Assembly (NCBI GenBank): GCA_050302275.1
Contig: JBNLAT010000013.1
Coordinates: forward strand, 5,135 to 69,134
Direction of reading: 5' to 3'
Length of the DNA stretch: 64,000 bases
Source of the DNA: JAPHTQ01 sp050302275
GTDB lineage: Bacteria; Pseudomonadota; Gammaproteobacteria; Thiohalomonadales; Thiohalomonadaceae
Shown here: positions 25,922 to 34,696 of the stretch, one piece after another
Layout of the letters: the number at the start of each line of letters is the position of its first letter
How positions within the stretch are numbered: the stretch's first letter is position 1
Program-made: the position numbers and the translations under genes
Notes under the pieces: generated by a model
Databases searched by the model: none
What the model was told of the DNA's origin: nothing
Seen by the model: only the letters and a program-made list of their open reading frames with translations

Positions 25922-26117
25922 TAGATAGTGTAGGGCCTTTGTTATTGCTTTAATGGTTCCCGGGGCGCTCCTGCCCCATTAAGCGAAAAATTATCAGAAC
26001 ATCACGGGAAAATACAGCCAGCAACAACTAACTGTTTTCCTGGGGATTCCCACACGGTTAGTTCGTCACAGTTGACACATTTAGTGTACTCTATGCGGAA
26101 TCTGGTACGGTTAACGA

Positions 26118-27290
26118 ATGAAGATGCACAGACCTGACCACCATTCCCCCCGAAGAGTGAACAGCTTTGCCAGCCTGTTCAGCGGATTGCACGATATGAT
26201 TTACCACGTCCATTTGCAGGACATCTTTTCCACCCGGCTCCATTCCCGCGATTTCAACGCCTCCCGCGCCGAATACATTACCCTGCGTATTCGCCTGCTG
26301 GCCTTTGTCTTTGCCCTGCTGGCGCCGTTGTGGATCCCTATCGATTACTTTGTGATGGAGCATGAGACCTTTATCCAGATGGTCTGGCTGCGCATCGGCT
26401 TTAGTACCGGTTTTTTACTGTTGAGCCGCTGGGGTGGCAATCCCCACGATCTGCAAATGGCACGGCTGCGTATTCTGCTGTTTATCACCATTCCCGGACT
26501 TTTCTTTCTCGCCACACACCTGCTGCTGGATATCGGCGCACGGGAGGGTGGTATCCTCGCCGGTTACGATTTCCTGCCCTTCCTGATCATGGCGCTGCTT
26601 GGGGTAGTACCGTTGACGCTGCTCGAAGGCGCAAGCTTTTGTGGCTTGTTGGTGGCTTTTTTCCTCGGTACCGAGCTGCTGAACGACACCCTGCTCACCC
26701 TTAACAGTATGGGCGATCTGTGGCTACTGCTGTTGCTGGCAGCCATCGCCATGTGGGTGGAGATGAGCCAGTTACATATGCTGTTGCGCCTCTATCGCGA
26801 GGCGACCCGTGATGCGCTCACCGGGCTGGTCAACCGCCGTGTCCTGACCACTAATCTACGCCAGCATATCGGTCAGCATGAGACCGCCCCTCTGTCACTA
26901 CTGCTGTTCGATCTCGACCTGTTTAAGCGCATCAACGATACCTGGGGGCACACCGCGGGCGACAAGGTGCTACAGGTGTTTGCCGATATTCTGCGGCGCC
27001 ACGGTCGCAGCAATGATCTGGTCGGACGTTTCGGAGGGGAGGAGTTTCTTGCCATTCTGCCTGACGCCTCCCTGGATCAGGCGTGCCAGATCGCCGAGGC
27101 GATCCGCCAGGAGTGCGCCGAAGCACAGATACGAATCAGTGGTGAGGCAGAGCCGATCCACTTCACCACCAGCATTGGGGTGGCCGAAAGGCATCCCCAT
27201 GAATCTGCCGAGGCACTACTCTCTCGGGTCGATGAGGGACTTTATGAAGCCAAGAGCGCAGGACGCGATATCGTCTCCGTCGCCGCATAA
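26118..27290 (+). CDS. Membrane diguanylate cyclase
   Basis: A 390-residue protein with about five or six membrane helices (57-215) followed by a complete GGDEF domain. The domain has DALTGLVNRRVL, the metal-binding LLFDLDLFKRIND, signature GGEEF (306-310) and I-site RSND (297-300). It should make c-di-GMP with product inhibition. It is divergent from the REC/GGDEF gene across a 196-bp gap. It ends just before a strong terminator shared with hemE. Confidence 0.93.
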   Translation: MKMHRPDHHSPRRVNSFASLFSGLHDMIYHVHLQDIFSTRLHSRDFNASRAEYITLRIRLLAFVFALLAPLWIPIDYFVMEHETFIQMVWLRIGFSTGFLLLSRWGGNPHDLQMARLRILLFITIPGLFFLATHLLLDIGAREGGILAGYDFLPFLIMALLGVVPLTLLEGASFCGLLVAFFLGTELLNDTLLTLNSMGDLWLLLLLAAIAMWVEMSQLHMLLRLYREATRDALTGLVNRRVLTTNLRQHIGQHETAPLSLLLFDLDLFKRINDTWGHTAGDKVLQVFADILRRHGRSNDLVGRFGGEEFLAILPDASLDQACQIAEAIRQECAEAQIRISGEAEPIHFTTSIGVAERHPHESAEALLSRVDEGLYEAKSAGRDIVSVAA

Positions 27291-27305
27291 ATCTCCCGCA
27301 CGAAT

Positions 27306-27349
27306 AAAAAAGACCGCGGTCGGTTTCCCGGCCGCGGTCTTTCTTTTTT
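27306..27349. terminator. Bidirectional intrinsic terminator
   Basis: AAAGACCGCGG and CCGCGGTCTTT pair perfectly, with a short inner CGG/CCG stem, and have an A-run before and a T-run after. It ends both the diguanylate cyclase gene and the convergent hemE. Confidence 0.93.
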
Positions 27350-27363
27350 CACAACACGCTACG

Positions 27364-28428
27364 TTAGACGTGGAATGGCGCACTTAGTTCATGCACAGCT
27401 TCAATAAATGCGCCTGCGTGTTCTGGATCAATGTGCTGATGGATGCCGTGACCCAGGTTGAACACATGGCCTGAACCCTTGCCATAGCTATCCAGCACGG
27501 TCTGTACCTCTGCGCGGATGCGCTCCGGTGAGGCGTAAAGTACGGTTGGGTCCATGTTGCCCTGCAGCGCCACCTTGTCGCCGACCCGGCGACGCGCATC
27601 GGAAAGATCGGTGGTCCAGTCAAGGCCCAGCGCATCGGCACCGGTCTCCGCCATCGCTTCGACCCACTGACCGCCACCCTTGGTGAAGAGGATCACCGGT
27701 ACCTTACGGCCTTCCGATTCGCGCTTCAGACCGTCAACAATCTGCTGCATATAGCGCAGGGAGAACTCTTTGTAATCGCGAGGGGTGAGCATGCCGCCCC
27801 AGGTATCAAAGATCTGTACCGCCTGAGCACCCGCATCGATCTGCGCATTAAGGTAAGCGGTGACCGCCTGAGCAGTGGTATCGAGCAGCTTGTGCATCAG
27901 GTCGGGGCGATCGAACAACATCCCTTTAACCTTGGCGTACTCCTTGGAGGAGCCGCCCTCGACCATGTAGGTGGCCAGGGTCCAGGGGCTACCGGAGAAA
28001 CCGATCAGCGGCACCCGGCCGTCGAGTTCCTTGCGGATGGTACGTACCGCGTCCATCACGTATTTCAGTTCGCCTTCCGGATCGGGAGCAAACAGTGCGT
28101 TAACGTCTGCCTCGGTACGTACCGGCTTGTCGAAGATCGGGCCTTCGCCTTCGGCAAAGCGCAGCTGCAGACCCATCGCATCGGGTACGGTGAGGATGTC
28201 GGAGAAGAGGATCGCCGCGTCGAGCGGATAACGGTCCAGCGGCTGGATGGTTACTTCACAGGCCAGCTCAGGGTTCATGCACAGATTCATGAAACTACCG
28301 GCCTTGGCTCGGGTCGCCTTGTACTCGGGCAGGTAACGACCCGCCTGGCGCATCATCCATACAGGGGTTACATCAACCGGCTCTTTCAGTAGAGCTCTCA
28401 GAAAACGATCATTTTTTAATTCAGACAT
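27364..28428 (-). CDS. hemE: Uroporphyrinogen decarboxylase
   Basis: A 354-residue HemE, which decarboxylates uroporphyrinogen III to coproporphyrinogen III in haem synthesis. The N-terminal signature TPVWMMRQAGRYLPEY and the catalytic-region LPEYKATRAKAGSF, FSDILTVPDAMG and GFSGSPWTLATYMVEGG are all present. It is last in the minus-strand series after gltBD and ends at a shared terminator. A structured repeat fills the gap to gltD. Confidence 0.97.
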   Translation of the reverse strand: MSELKNDRFLRALLKEPVDVTPVWMMRQAGRYLPEYKATRAKAGSFMNLCMNPELACEVTIQPLDRYPLDAAILFSDILTVPDAMGLQLRFAEGEGPIFDKPVRTEADVNALFAPDPEGELKYVMDAVRTIRKELDGRVPLIGFSGSPWTLATYMVEGGSSKEYAKVKGMLFDRPDLMHKLLDTTAQAVTAYLNAQIDAGAQAVQIFDTWGGMLTPRDYKEFSLRYMQQIVDGLKRESEGRKVPVILFTKGGGQWVEAMAETGADALGLDWTTDLSDARRRVGDKVALQGNMDPTVLYASPERIRAEVQTVLDSYGKGSGHVFNLGHGIHQHIDPEHAGAFIEAVHELSAPFHV

Positions 28429-28434
28429 TATTAT

Positions 28435-28552
28435 TCACCGCAAAGACGCAAAGAACGCAAAGTTGTTATGAGTATATTTTTCCCTTCCCGGAAACTTCCC
28501 TGCCGCAAAGACACAGAGGTTTTCTTTGCGCCCTCTGCGCCTTTGCGGTGAG
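28435..28552. repeat. Inverted CGCAAAG-type repeat between gltD and hemE
   Basis: The left part (28435-28462) reads CACCGCAAAGACGCAAAGAA... and the right part (28524-28552) carries the complementary CTTTGCG...CTTTGCGGTGAG, with a middle related unit from 28503. A large cruciform or RNA stem is possible. It is a widespread intergenic repeat style in bacteria. Here it lies in the gltD-hemE spacer, where it may stabilise or split the transcript. Confidence 0.6.
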
Positions 28553-28558
28553 TCTTTT

Positions 28559-29971
28559 TTATACCTTGAGATAGTCGAGAATACCTTCGGCCGCCTCACG
28601 ACCTTCCCAGATGGCGGTCACCACCAGATCGGAACCGCGCACCATGTCGCCACCGGCAAAGACCTTTTCGTTACTGGTCTGGTATTTGAACTCACCCTCG
28701 GCAGGTGCCTTGACCCGATCACGCTCGTCCAGCTCAATACCGAACTCGGCAAACCAGGGCTGCGGGTTAGGACGGAAACCGTAAGCAATGATCACCGCAT
28801 CGGCCGGGATCACCTCTTCTGAACCGGGGATCGGTTCGGGACGACGGCGGCCGCGCTCATCAGGTTCACCCAAAGCAGTGGTCACCACCTTGACGCCTTC
28901 GACACGCTTCTCACCGACGATCTCTACCGGCAGGCGATTGAAGAGGAAGTTAACCCCCTCTTCCTTGGCGTTCTGTACCTCTTTCTTCGAGCCGGGCATG
29001 TTGGCCTCGTCACGACGATAGGCACAGGTCACTTTGGCAGCGCCCTGGCGAATGGAAGTACGGGTACAGTCCATAGCGGTATCACCGCCACCGAGGACAA
29101 CCACTTCCAGACCTTCCATGCTGATGTAATCTTCCACTGCCTTTTCGTAATCGTGGCAGTGGTTGATGTTGGAGATCAGGAAGTCGAGCGCCGCGTGTAC
29201 GCCGGGCAGGTCTTCACCAGGATTGCCGCCGCTCATGTAGTTGTAGGTACCCATGCCGAGGAACACCGCGTCGTACTGATCGACCAGTTCCTGGAACGGT
29301 TTATCTTTTCCGATCTCCACGCCCAGTTCGAATTGAATCCCCATACCTTCGAAGATCGCGCGGCGACGTTTGACCACGCTCTTCTCCAGCTTGAATTCGG
29401 GGATACCGAACATCAGCAGGCCGCCGATCTCCGGATGACGATCGTATACGGTCACTTTAACGCCGTTACGGGTCAGTACGTCGGCAGCGGCGAGACCCGC
29501 CGGACCGGCACCAACTACGGCAACCTTCTTGCCGCTGTCAGCGACAGCAGAGAGATCAGGAGTCCAACCGTTATCGAAGGCGGTATCGGAAATGTAACGC
29601 TCAACGGTACCGATGGTCACTGCGCCGAGGCCGTCGTTAAGGGTACAGGCACCTTCGCAAAGACGATCCTGCGGGCAGACCCGACCGGTCATCTCCGGCA
29701 GGGAATTGGTGCGATGGGAAAGCTCCACCGCTTCCTGCCAGTTACCTTCGTTAATCAGTTGCAACCAGTTAGGGATGTAGTTGTGTACCGGGCATTTCCA
29801 CTCACAATAGGGATTGCCGCAGTGCAGGCAACGGCCCGCCTGGTAGGCCGCGGTCTCGACGTCAAAAGCGCCGTAGATCTCCGCGTACTCACAGATACGC
29901 GCCTCAACACCCTTCTTTACCGGGTCCTGGCGCGGTACATCGAGAAACTGTAGTGCGTTGGTCTTACTCAC
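28559..29971 (-). CDS. gltD: Glutamate synthase small subunit
   Basis: A 470-residue FAD- and NADPH-binding subunit that passes electrons to GltB. N-terminal Fe-S ligands are in CLHCGNPYCEWKCPVHN and CPQDRLCEGAC. The FAD site is VVGAGPAGLAAADVL and the NADPH site is VVLGGGDTAMDC; the C-terminal FAGGDMVRGSDLVVTAI closes the fold. It starts 30 nt after gltB and is clearly in the same operon. Confidence 0.97.
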   Translation of the reverse strand: MSKTNALQFLDVPRQDPVKKGVEARICEYAEIYGAFDVETAAYQAGRCLHCGNPYCEWKCPVHNYIPNWLQLINEGNWQEAVELSHRTNSLPEMTGRVCPQDRLCEGACTLNDGLGAVTIGTVERYISDTAFDNGWTPDLSAVADSGKKVAVVGAGPAGLAAADVLTRNGVKVTVYDRHPEIGGLLMFGIPEFKLEKSVVKRRRAIFEGMGIQFELGVEIGKDKPFQELVDQYDAVFLGMGTYNYMSGGNPGEDLPGVHAALDFLISNINHCHDYEKAVEDYISMEGLEVVVLGGGDTAMDCTRTSIRQGAAKVTCAYRRDEANMPGSKKEVQNAKEEGVNFLFNRLPVEIVGEKRVEGVKVVTTALGEPDERGRRRPEPIPGSEEVIPADAVIIAYGFRPNPQPWFAEFGIELDERDRVKAPAEGEFKYQTSNEKVFAGGDMVRGSDLVVTAIWEGREAAEGILDYLKV

Positions 29972-30001
29972 AGTGATTCACCACCATTTAAAAACTTTTT
30001 A

Positions 30002-33000
30002 TCAGGCCGCACGCTCGAGCATCACTTCGAGCAGGGTCTCCAGCTCCGCCGCCTTCGGTGTGACCAACCAGAAGTGGCCGATGAGATCGTCGAAGTTGTC
30101 GAGGATGTTTTTACCGTAGGCCGAGCCGGTTTCCGCCACATACTCCGCCAGAGTGTCGCGCAGGAAGTTGCGATGCGCTTCGGTCACCTCGGTATTGATG
30201 CGATGGATGTCGACGTCGCCGTTGTAGCGATCGCTGAAGTGATTCTCTTCGTCGAAGACAAAGGCGAAGCCGCCGGTCATACCCGCGCCGAAGTTAACCC
30301 CGGTCGAACCGAGTACAGTGATCACACCGCCGGTCATGTATTCACAGCAGTGGTCACCCGCACCTTCGATGACCGCGTGGGCACCGGAGTTGCGCACACC
30401 GAAACGTTCACCCGCCAGACCCGCGGCGAACAGCTTGCCACCGGTGGCACCGTAGAGACAGGTGTTACCGATGATGGCGTTTTCGTTGCTGGCGTAACGA
30501 CTGCCCTGCGGCGGACGAATCACCAGCTTGCCACCGGCCATGCCCTTACCGACGTAGTCATTGGCATCGCCGTCGAGGATCATGTGCAGGCCACCGGCAT
30601 TCCAAACGCCGAAGGACTGACCCGCGGTACCGGTAAGGCGCAGAGTGATCGGTGCCTCTTCCATACCCAGGGTATCCCAGCGCTTGGCGATCTCGCCGGA
30701 AACACGGGCACCGACTGAACGGTTGATGTTCTTCAGCTCGTAGTGGAACTCACCGCCGGCTTTCTTCTCGATCGCCGCTTTGGTATCAGCCACCATCTGC
30801 TCCGCCAGTTTGGCTTCGTCGAACGGCACGTTGCGCGGCTCGATGCAGCACTGCGGGGCGTCGGCCGGGGCCAGCGAACCGTCGATGATCGGCTTGAGAT
30901 CCAGCTTCTGCTGCTTGGAGGTTTCACCCGGTAGCAGTTCCAGCAGGTCGGTACGACCGATAAGTTCTTCCAGCTTGCGCACACCGAGGGAAGCCATCAG
31001 TTCGCGCACCTCGCGGGCGACGAAGCGGAAGTAGTTTTCTACCAGCTCCGGCTTGCCCTTGTAGTGCTTGGCGCGCAGCACGTCGTGCTGAGTCGCCACA
31101 CCGGTGGCGCAGTTGTTGAGGTGGCAGATACGCAGGTATTTACAGCCCAGTACCACCATCGGCATGGTGCCGAAACCGAACGACTCGGCGCCGAGGATCG
31201 CCGCCTTGACCACGTCGAGACCGGTCTTCAGACCGCCGTCGGCCTGTACCCGCACCTTGCCGCGCAGGTCGTTCATGCGCAGTACCTGATGGGTCTCGGA
31301 AAGGCCCAGCTCCCACGGGGAACCAGCATACTTGACCGAGGCGATAGGCGACGCGGCGGTACCACCGTCGTAACCGGAAATGGTGATCAGGTCCGCGTAG
31401 GCCTTGGCCACACCGGCGGCGATGGTGCCAACGCCCGGCTCCGCCACCAGTTTCACTGAAACCAGCGCTTCGGGATTGATCTGCTTGAGGTCGAAGATCA
31501 GCTGCGCCAGGTCCTCGATAGAGTAGATATCGTGGTGCGGCGGCGGCGAGATCAGCGGCACGCCGGGACGGGTGAAGCGCAGTTTGGCAATGGTGTCGTT
31601 GACCTTGTGACCGGGCAGCTGGCCACCCTCACCGGGCTTGGCACCCTGGGCCACCTTGATCTGTAACACCTCGGCGTTAACCAGATAGCCGGGGGTGACG
31701 CCGAAGCGGCCCGAGGCGATCTGTTTGATCTTGGAGAACTTGCTCTTGTCGACGTAGCGTTTCGGATCTTCGCCGCCTTCACCGGAGTTGGAACGACCGC
31801 CGAGACGGTTCATGGCAATGGCCAAGGCCTCATGGGCTTCCGGTGACAACGCACCGAGGGACATCGCCGCGGTGTCGAAACGTTTGAACAGTTCGGTCTC
31901 TGGCTCAACCTCGTCGATAGAGATCGGCTTCAGATCAGTACGCACTTTGAGCAGATCGCGTAGCACCATCGGCGGGCGCTCGTTGACCAGTTTGGCAAAC
32001 GCCTGGTAGTCGCTCCACTCGCCGCTGTTAACCGCCTGATGGATCGTTTTGATCACATCCGGGTTGTAAGCGTGCTGTTCGCCACCGTGGACGAACTTGA
32101 GCAGACCGCCCTGATCCACCGGCTTGCGGTTATTCCAGGCAGTGCTCACCAGTTGTTTGACGTCGGCTTCCAGATCGTGGAAGTCGGCACCCTGAACACG
32201 GGAGGTCGTCGCAGGGAAACAGAGTTCCACCACTTCGTCATTAAGACCGACGATCTCGAACAGTTGCGCACCGCGATAGGAGGCAACCGAGGAGATGCCC
32301 ATTTTGGACATGACCTTGTAGAGACCCTTGTTGATCCCGGCGCGATATTTCTCGCCAAGCTTGTTCAGATCTTTCGATTCCAGCTCGCCGCTGCGCACCA
32401 TGTCGTTAATGGTTTCGTAGGCGAGGTATGGATAGATCGCGGTGGCGCCGTAACCGAGCAGCACGGCGAAGTGGTGCGGGTCACGGGCGGTGGCGGTCTG
32501 CACCACGATATTGGCGTTGCAACGCAGGCCCTCGGCGATCAGGCGATGGTGCACTGCACCGGTAGCCAGCGCCGCATGCACCGGCATCTTGCCTTCGCCG
32601 ATATTGCGATCGGAAAGAATCAGAATCACCTTGCCCGACTTCACCGCGGCAACCGCCTTGTCGGCGATGTCACTGATAGCCTTCTGCAGGCCGAAGTCGG
32701 TGGCGTAATTAAGGTCGATCATTACGTGGGCGAAATCACCCTCGTCGTGCGCCAGTAACTGACGGAATTTGCCTTCAGAGAGTACCGGCGAATCGGCGAT
32801 CAGGCGCTTGGCGTGATCGGCGGTCTCTTCGAACAGGTTCTTTTCGCTACCCAGCAGGGTCTCCAGCGACATCACGATCTGTTCGCGGATCGGATCGATG
32901 GGTGGGTTGGTCACCTGGGCAAACTGCTGACGGAAGTTGTCGAACACGGAACGCACGCGACGTGACATTACCGGGAACGGTGCGTCGTCACCCATGGAAC

Positions 33001-34507
33001 CGATCGCCTCCTGGCCCGCTTCGGCCAGCACGCGCAGTACCTGGTCGCGCTCTTCGAAGCTAACCTGGAACAGTTTCTGGTAGACGTCGAGTTCGCACTT
33101 CTCCATCGGCGTGTCGCACAGCGGGTCGCCCGCCAGTACCGATTCGAGATGGACGGCGTTCTTCATCCATTCTTTATACGGCTGTGCCTTTTTCAGACGC
33201 TCGTCGATCTCATGCGGCAGGATCAGCTCACCGGTTTGGGTATCGGCGGCGATCATCTGGCCCGGCTTGAGGCGACCTTTCTTGATCACGTGAGCATTGT
33301 CGTAATCGTAAACACCGATCTCGGAGGCGAGGGTGATCACGCAACCGCTGTAGTCACCTTCTTTAGCGTCGCCGCCATCGGGCTTGGTGATCACGTAACG
33401 CGCCGGACGCAGGCCATTGCGATCGAGAGTACAGGCTGCGTAGCGACCATCGGTGAGTACGATACCGGCGGGGCCGTCCCACGGCTCCATGTGCATGGAG
33501 TTATATTCGTAGAAGGCGCGCAGCTCTGCATCCATCTCGCTGACGTTCTGCCACGCGGGCGGAATCAGCAGGCGCATGGCGCGGAACATATCGATACCAC
33601 CGGCGAGCATCGCTTCCAACATGTTATCCAGGCTGGAGGAGTCGGAGCCTTCCATCGACACCCAAGGACGGACGTCGTCCATGTTGGCGATCTTGTCGGT
33701 GGCGAAGGTATAGGAACGGGCACGGGCCCAGTTGCGGTTACCACGTACGGTGTTGATCTCACCGTTGTGCGCCAGATAACGGAACGGCTGCGCCAGACGC
33801 CACTCGGGCAGGGTGTTGGTTGCGAAACGCTGGTGGAACACGGCGATGCCGGACTCCATGCGCTCGTCGCCGAGGTCCGGGTAGAACACCGGCAGGAACT
33901 CGGGCATCACCATCCCCTTGTAGGAGATCACCTGGGCGGAAAGGGTGGGGATGTAGAACATGTTGTCGCCAGCGGCACTACGAGCCTTTTCGGCACGACG
34001 GCGGGCGATGAACAGGTGGCGGTCGAAGTCGCCCTCGTCCATACCCTGCGGGCGATTGACGAAGATCTGCTCGATCTGCGGCTGAGTCTCCTTGGCCGCT
34101 TCACCACAGGCAGAGGCATCGGTAGGCACGACGCGCCAGCCAGCCACGACCAGTCCTTCGGCGGTCAGTTCATTGTTCAGGGTCTCACGGGCTTTGGCCG
34201 CAGTGGCCTCATCCTGTGCCAGGAAGACGCTGCCAACCGCATAGCCCTCTTCCAGGGTGATACCTGCTTCACCGGCTACGGCACGGAGGAAGCTGTCGGG
34301 CTTCTTCAGCAATAGGCCACAGCCGTCGCCGGTCTTGCCGTCGGCAGCAATGGCGCCACGGTGGGTCATACGGCCCAGTGCCTCAATAGCGGTGCTGACC
34401 AGCCAATGACTGGCGCCGCCGTCCATATGGGCGATAAGGCCGAAGCCGCAGTTATCCCGCTCGAAGTCGGGACGATACATACCTTTATATTGTTTCTTTT
34501 CGCTCAC
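30002..34507 (-). CDS. gltB: Glutamate synthase large subunit
   Basis: About 1501 residues. It converts glutamine and 2-oxoglutarate to two glutamates. The N-terminal glutamine amidotransferase nucleophile is Cys in RDNCGFGLIAHMDGG, expected to become residue 1 after propeptide removal. FMN-binding and 3Fe-4S regions include CKYLRICHLNNCATGV, and the C-terminal GXGXG-rich domain is complete. The open frame extends to 34591, but a strong promoter candidate at 34594-34622 would start RNA near 34587, so initiation at the GTG at 34507 (VSEKKQYKGMYRPD) is chosen. ATG 34480 is an alternative. Confidence 0.96.
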   Translation of the reverse strand: MSEKKQYKGMYRPDFERDNCGFGLIAHMDGGASHWLVSTAIEALGRMTHRGAIAADGKTGDGCGLLLKKPDSFLRAVAGEAGITLEEGYAVGSVFLAQDEATAAKARETLNNELTAEGLVVAGWRVVPTDASACGEAAKETQPQIEQIFVNRPQGMDEGDFDRHLFIARRRAEKARSAAGDNMFYIPTLSAQVISYKGMVMPEFLPVFYPDLGDERMESGIAVFHQRFATNTLPEWRLAQPFRYLAHNGEINTVRGNRNWARARSYTFATDKIANMDDVRPWVSMEGSDSSSLDNMLEAMLAGGIDMFRAMRLLIPPAWQNVSEMDAELRAFYEYNSMHMEPWDGPAGIVLTDGRYAACTLDRNGLRPARYVITKPDGGDAKEGDYSGCVITLASEIGVYDYDNAHVIKKGRLKPGQMIAADTQTGELILPHEIDERLKKAQPYKEWMKNAVHLESVLAGDPLCDTPMEKCELDVYQKLFQVSFEERDQVLRVLAEAGQEAIGSMGDDAPFPVMSRRVRSVFDNFRQQFAQVTNPPIDPIREQIVMSLETLLGSEKNLFEETADHAKRLIADSPVLSEGKFRQLLAHDEGDFAHVMIDLNYATDFGLQKAISDIADKAVAAVKSGKVILILSDRNIGEGKMPVHAALATGAVHHRLIAEGLRCNANIVVQTATARDPHHFAVLLGYGATAIYPYLAYETINDMVRSGELESKDLNKLGEKYRAGINKGLYKVMSKMGISSVASYRGAQLFEIVGLNDEVVELCFPATTSRVQGADFHDLEADVKQLVSTAWNNRKPVDQGGLLKFVHGGEQHAYNPDVIKTIHQAVNSGEWSDYQAFAKLVNERPPMVLRDLLKVRTDLKPISIDEVEPETELFKRFDTAAMSLGALSPEAHEALAIAMNRLGGRSNSGEGGEDPKRYVDKSKFSKIKQIASGRFGVTPGYLVNAEVLQIKVAQGAKPGEGGQLPGHKVNDTIAKLRFTRPGVPLISPPPHHDIYSIEDLAQLIFDLKQINPEALVSVKLVAEPGVGTIAAGVAKAYADLITISGYDGGTAASPIASVKYAGSPWELGLSETHQVLRMNDLRGKVRVQADGGLKTGLDVVKAAILGAESFGFGTMPMVVLGCKYLRICHLNNCATGVATQHDVLRAKHYKGKPELVENYFRFVAREVRELMASLGVRKLEELIGRTDLLELLPGETSKQQKLDLKPIIDGSLAPADAPQCCIEPRNVPFDEAKLAEQMVADTKAAIEKKAGGEFHYELKNINRSVGARVSGEIAKRWDTLGMEEAPITLRLTGTAGQSFGVWNAGGLHMILDGDANDYVGKGMAGGKLVIRPPQGSRYASNENAIIGNTCLYGATGGKLFAAGLAGERFGVRNSGAHAVIEGAGDHCCEYMTGGVITVLGSTGVNFGAGMTGGFAFVFDEENHFSDRYNGDVDIHRINTEVTEAHRNFLRDTLAEYVAETGSAYGKNILDNFDDLIGHFWLVTPKAAELETLLEVMLERAA

Positions 34508-34593
34508 AGCCGATAACCGATTGGTTGCGTTGATGTTCGGAAACCGCGTTAAACCGCGGCATGGCCCCATTTGTCGGGGCAAAACGGCCAAGC

Positions 34594-34622
34594 AGTATAC
34601 TGCTGCGCGGGCGCATGTTCAA
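34594..34622 (-). promoter_or_regulatory. Sigma70 promoter candidate for gltB with overlapping palindrome
   Basis: On the minus strand TTGAAC, a 17-bp spacer and TATACT. The -10 box lies inside a perfect 14-bp palindrome AGCAGTATACTGCT (34591-34604), which could be a repressor or nitrogen-regulator site. Confidence 0.65.
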
Positions 34623-34696
34623 TTGCTGCGCCCATTGGAGGGTAACGGTCTGGAACAGGTACGGAACGGTCGGGAAGTAGCCTGACCCGACCTGAG

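Noticed and set aside
33149..34315. 388-codon plus-strand ORF opposite gltB
   Set aside because: Antisense shadow of gltB with His/Val-rich composition and no motif.
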